Of a stretch of DNA of 64,000 nt, positions 61,830 to 64,000 are shown in pieces (position 1 is the first letter of the stretch; every line of letters begins with the position of its first letter). Made by a program: the position numbers and the translations under genes. This DNA is from Chryseobacterium aquifrigidense (GTDB taxonomy: Bacteria; Bacteroidota; Bacteroidia; Flavobacteriales; Weeksellaceae): assembly GCF_006716485.1 (NCBI RefSeq), contig NZ_VFPD01000002.1, positions 550,496 through 614,495 of the forward strand, written 5' to 3'. The notes beneath the pieces were generated by a model, which was not told the DNA's origin, did no database searches, and worked only from the letters and a program-made list of their open reading frames with translations.

Positions 61830-63323
61830 ATGAAAAAATTAAAATATTTATCGTTTGCACTTATCGGATTTTTATCGTTGACAAGCTGTGAAAGTGAGCT
61901 GGACACGGCTCCGACTGATCAGGCCAACAGCGTTGAAGTTTTCAAAACAGCCGAAAGTGCCGAAACGGTGGTGAACGGTACCTGGGCAAAGTTTAATAAT
62001 GACGGAACAACATACGCTAATATCGGTTATTCCACTGTTTTAAGAGCCAGCGATGCTATGGGAAGCGATGTGGCGGTATTGACGAATAAATATGGCTTTG
62101 CTTCTACCTATGCTTTCACAGAAATGGTGAACAGTACAGCAAGCAGACCATTGTTCATCTGGACGATGTTATATTCCACCATCAATAATATGAATAATGT
62201 GATTACAAGAATTGATGGAACAGAAGGAAGTCAGGAGAAAAAAGATCAGGTGAAAGGACAGGCTAAAGCATTGCGTGCTTTCTGTTATCTGAATCTGGCG
62301 AGCTTTTACCAATTCAGCTATCTGAAAGATAAGTCAGCATTGACAGCTCCCATTTATACTGAACCTTCTACCACAAGCACGGTAGGGAAGAAAAGAGCAA
62401 GTCTTGAAGAAATCTATACATTGATTAAAAGTGATCTTACTGATGCCGATAACCTGTTGAAAAATTATACGAGGAACAATAAGGATAAGATCAACCGTTC
62501 CGTTGTGAACGGACTTTTAGCAAGAACTTACCTGAATACCGGTGAATGGAGCAAAGCTTCAGCATCTGCAAAAATTGCAAGAGAAGGATTTTCGCTTATG
62601 GCTCCTGAAAAATACAAAGATGGCTTCAATGACATCAACAATGCAGAATGGATCTGGGGGCACGGGCAGACGCAGGAACAGTCTGATGCGAGCTATGCTT
62701 TTCATTATCTGGATGTTTCTTCATCAGGAAGTTATTATTACAGCTTTATGGCAGATCCTTATTTTAAAGACCTTTTTGATACCAATGACATCAGATACCA
62801 GTTGTTTTCATGGGACGGGCAGAAAGGAAGAGAAGGATTGCTGAGATATGCTAAGTTTAAATTTAAGCCAACTCTTATTGCAGACATTGTTTACATGAGA
62901 GCTGCAGAAATGTATCTGATCGAAGCTGAAGCCGAAGCAAGAAACGGAAATGTTTCTCAGGCAGTAACAGTCCTGAACCAGTTGAAAACAGCGAGAAATG
63001 CCAATGTTTACAATGGTTCCTTATCACAAAATGATGTTGTAGCAGCAGTTTTAATTGAAAGAAGAAAAGAATTATTCGGAGAAGGATTCTCCCTTTCAGA
63101 TATTATCAGAACGCAGGGAACAGTAGTAAGAAAACCGTTTGTAGATGCTGATGGTAAGCCGATAAAAGTTCAGATCACTACACCGGACGGAACCGTGAAA
63201 ACCGTAGACGGTAAAGGGCATTCTGTTCTTGATTTCCCGGATAAATCAGCTTTCACACCCAACAGTGCTTATTATTTATTCAGTATTCCTCAGAGAGAGT
63301 TTGAGAATAACCCGAATTTATAA
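61830..63323 (+). CDS. SusD/RagB-family lipoprotein (2)
   Basis: A 497-residue surface lipoprotein with signal peptide and lipobox LTSC (cysteine near residue 19). TPR-like segments (QVKGQAKALRAFCYLNLASF, NGLLARTYLNTGEWSKA) and the C-terminal RRKELFGEGFSLSDIIRTQG identify SusD. It partners with the SusC barrel upstream and shares its riboswitch-controlled transcript. Confidence 0.94.
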   Translation: MKKLKYLSFALIGFLSLTSCESELDTAPTDQANSVEVFKTAESAETVVNGTWAKFNNDGTTYANIGYSTVLRASDAMGSDVAVLTNKYGFASTYAFTEMVNSTASRPLFIWTMLYSTINNMNNVITRIDGTEGSQEKKDQVKGQAKALRAFCYLNLASFYQFSYLKDKSALTAPIYTEPSTTSTVGKKRASLEEIYTLIKSDLTDADNLLKNYTRNNKDKINRSVVNGLLARTYLNTGEWSKASASAKIAREGFSLMAPEKYKDGFNDINNAEWIWGHGQTQEQSDASYAFHYLDVSSSGSYYYSFMADPYFKDLFDTNDIRYQLFSWDGQKGREGLLRYAKFKFKPTLIADIVYMRAAEMYLIEAEAEARNGNVSQAVTVLNQLKTARNANVYNGSLSQNDVVAAVLIERRKELFGEGFSLSDIIRTQGTVVRKPFVDADGKPIKVQITTPDGTVKTVDGKGHSVLDFPDKSAFTPNSAYYLFSIPQREFENNPNL

Positions 63324-63353
63324 GATATAGTCCATAATTAGATTGATTTTTTT

Positions 63354-63380
63354 AAGCCACTGCGATTTCGGTGGTTTTTA
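63354..63380 (+). terminator. Possible first terminator after SusD-2
   Basis: CCAC (63357-63360) pairs with GTGG (63371-63374) around a partly paired loop and is followed by TTTTTA. It is weaker than the hairpin just downstream. Confidence 0.5.
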
Positions 63381-63384
63381 TTAA

Positions 63385-63416
63385 AAACCCGTTGCTTTTT
63401 TAGCAACGGGTTTGTT
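63385..63416. terminator. Bidirectional terminator between SusD-2 and the convergent gene
   Basis: A perfect 12-bp stem (63385-63396 with 63402-63413) has T-rich ends on the plus strand and an A-run at its left (T-run on the minus strand). Confidence 0.9.
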
Positions 63417-63450
63417 TGTAAATAGAACAAAGATGTTCGTTCTGAATGTG

Positions 63451-63891
63451 TTAGTATTTGTTAGAAATACCAAGGTCTCTAAGAGCTACTATACATCCAA
63501 TATCTTTCAGTTTAGCCCCTTTTTTCAAATAAAATAAGACATATTCCTTTTCGCCCTTATTCAACTTATTAAAAATTGATAGATCATAATGTTGAGTCCC
63601 TGGAACTTGTTTCAGTCCAGTTATTTGTACAAAGATCTCATGACAAGCATCTCCGTTATTATATTTATCTGCCATTACAATTGAGTAGGGTAAAGTTTCA
63701 TTACGAAATGGTGAGTTAAGATAATATAGCGTTAGTTGTCTGTAAGCATCAATATTGCCATTCATGAGAATCTCTTTTTTATATTTTTCTATCGGGGCAT
63801 TGTTAGGTTTATTTTGGTCTTTTGCCTTTGAGCAACAGATAAAGAATAAAAATAAGATTAGTGCGGTTTTGTTTAAATGTTTGATTTTCAT
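63451..63891 (-). CDS. Small secreted protein, possible lipoprotein
   Basis: A 146-residue protein with a short positively charged N-terminus, a hydrophobic segment (LILFLFFI) and CCSK. The Cys pair resembles a lipobox, although the residue before the cysteine is not the usual Gly, Ala or Ser. The rest is helical, with an IDAYRQLTLYYLNSP segment and two further cysteines (Cys in GDACHEI and in IGCIVA). No family was recognised. The upstream gene, also leftward, ends 26 bases before it. Confidence 0.75.
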   Translation of the reverse strand: MKIKHLNKTALILFLFFICCSKAKDQNKPNNAPIEKYKKEILMNGNIDAYRQLTLYYLNSPFRNETLPYSIVMADKYNNGDACHEIFVQITGLKQVPGTQHYDLSIFNKLNKGEKEYVLFYLKKGAKLKDIGCIVALRDLGISNKY

Positions 63892-63917
63892 TGTTTTTGA
63901 TTAAATGAAAATAATTA

Positions 63918-64000
63918 TTATTTCGTAATGTTTATATCTTCTAAGGATTTTTCTTTTATAATTTTTAAAAGACCTGTAAAAGATATTTCTTTTAGAATAG
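63918..64000 (-). CDS. C-terminal fragment of a leftward gene running off the window
   Basis: On the minus strand the frame from the window edge is open for 27 codons and ends with TAA at 63918-63920 (last residues LEDINITK). It gives no function; it lies 26 bases upstream of the small secreted protein and may form an operon with it. Confidence 0.5.
   Translation of the reverse strand, partial: ILKEISFTGLLKIIKEKSLEDINITK

Overview
The window comes from a low-GC member of the Bacteroidota, most likely Chryseobacterium or a close relative in the Weeksellaceae (inference). Supporting signs are two SusC/SusD pairs, a Bacteroidota-type putative porin, a GYDIA-family GHMP kinase, the bacillithiol enzyme BshC, and many promoters of the Bacteroidota sigma type (TTTG, about 19-20 bases, then TAnnTTTG). 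No rRNA, tRNA, insertion sequence, integrase or CRISPR array was seen.

Region 1 (1-10016) is general cell biology. It holds two tandem paralogous lipoproteins (the first cut by the window edge), pth, a dispersed-type inverted repeat, and a leftward inorganic-carbon module: two beta-carbonic anhydrases around a SulP anion transporter and a small exported protein. A membrane-anchored AraC regulator, a DUF2306 membrane protein and an EptA-like phosphoethanolamine transferase follow.

Region 2 (10445-38463) is a surface polysaccharide (O-antigen or capsule) cluster, almost all leftward and tightly packed with 4-8 base overlaps. It encodes UDP-glucose dehydrogenase, RmlB, RmlA, a Wzm/Wzt ABC exporter with a C-terminal Wzt domain, many glycosyltransferases, a WecE-type aminotransferase, a NeuD/PglD-type acetyltransferase, an ATP-grasp ligase, an HTTM-DCC fusion, four other hexapeptide acyltransferases and three acyltransferase-3 proteins. 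RmlA/RmlB occur without RmlC/RmlD and with WecE, which suggests a dTDP-4-amino-4,6-dideoxyhexose. A rightward KASIII-ACP-SDR cassette (12819-14807) sits inside the cluster and probably makes a special acyl group for a sugar. No Wzx/Wzy and no priming phosphoglycosyltransferase are in the window.

Region 3 (38464-57546) is rightward housekeeping and envelope genes: rimP-nusA-infB with a terminator-like hairpin in its leader, a SusC/SusD pair, a putative porin, bshC, a LysM/periplasmic-binding-protein fusion lipid/cell-wall-associated protein, fabD, a GYDIA kinase and pckA.

Region 4 (57544-64000) holds a leftward gene broken by a frameshift, aroQ, and then the most notable element: a SAM-I (S-box) riboswitch with a downstream terminator in front of a second SusC/SusD pair. 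This implies that outer-membrane uptake by that pair is tied to methionine or sulfur status. A small secreted protein and the tail of another gene close the window.

Several apparent TTG starts just upstream of better ATG/GTG codons were rejected; at 17377 and 34920 the TTG is actually part of a promoter -7 box.
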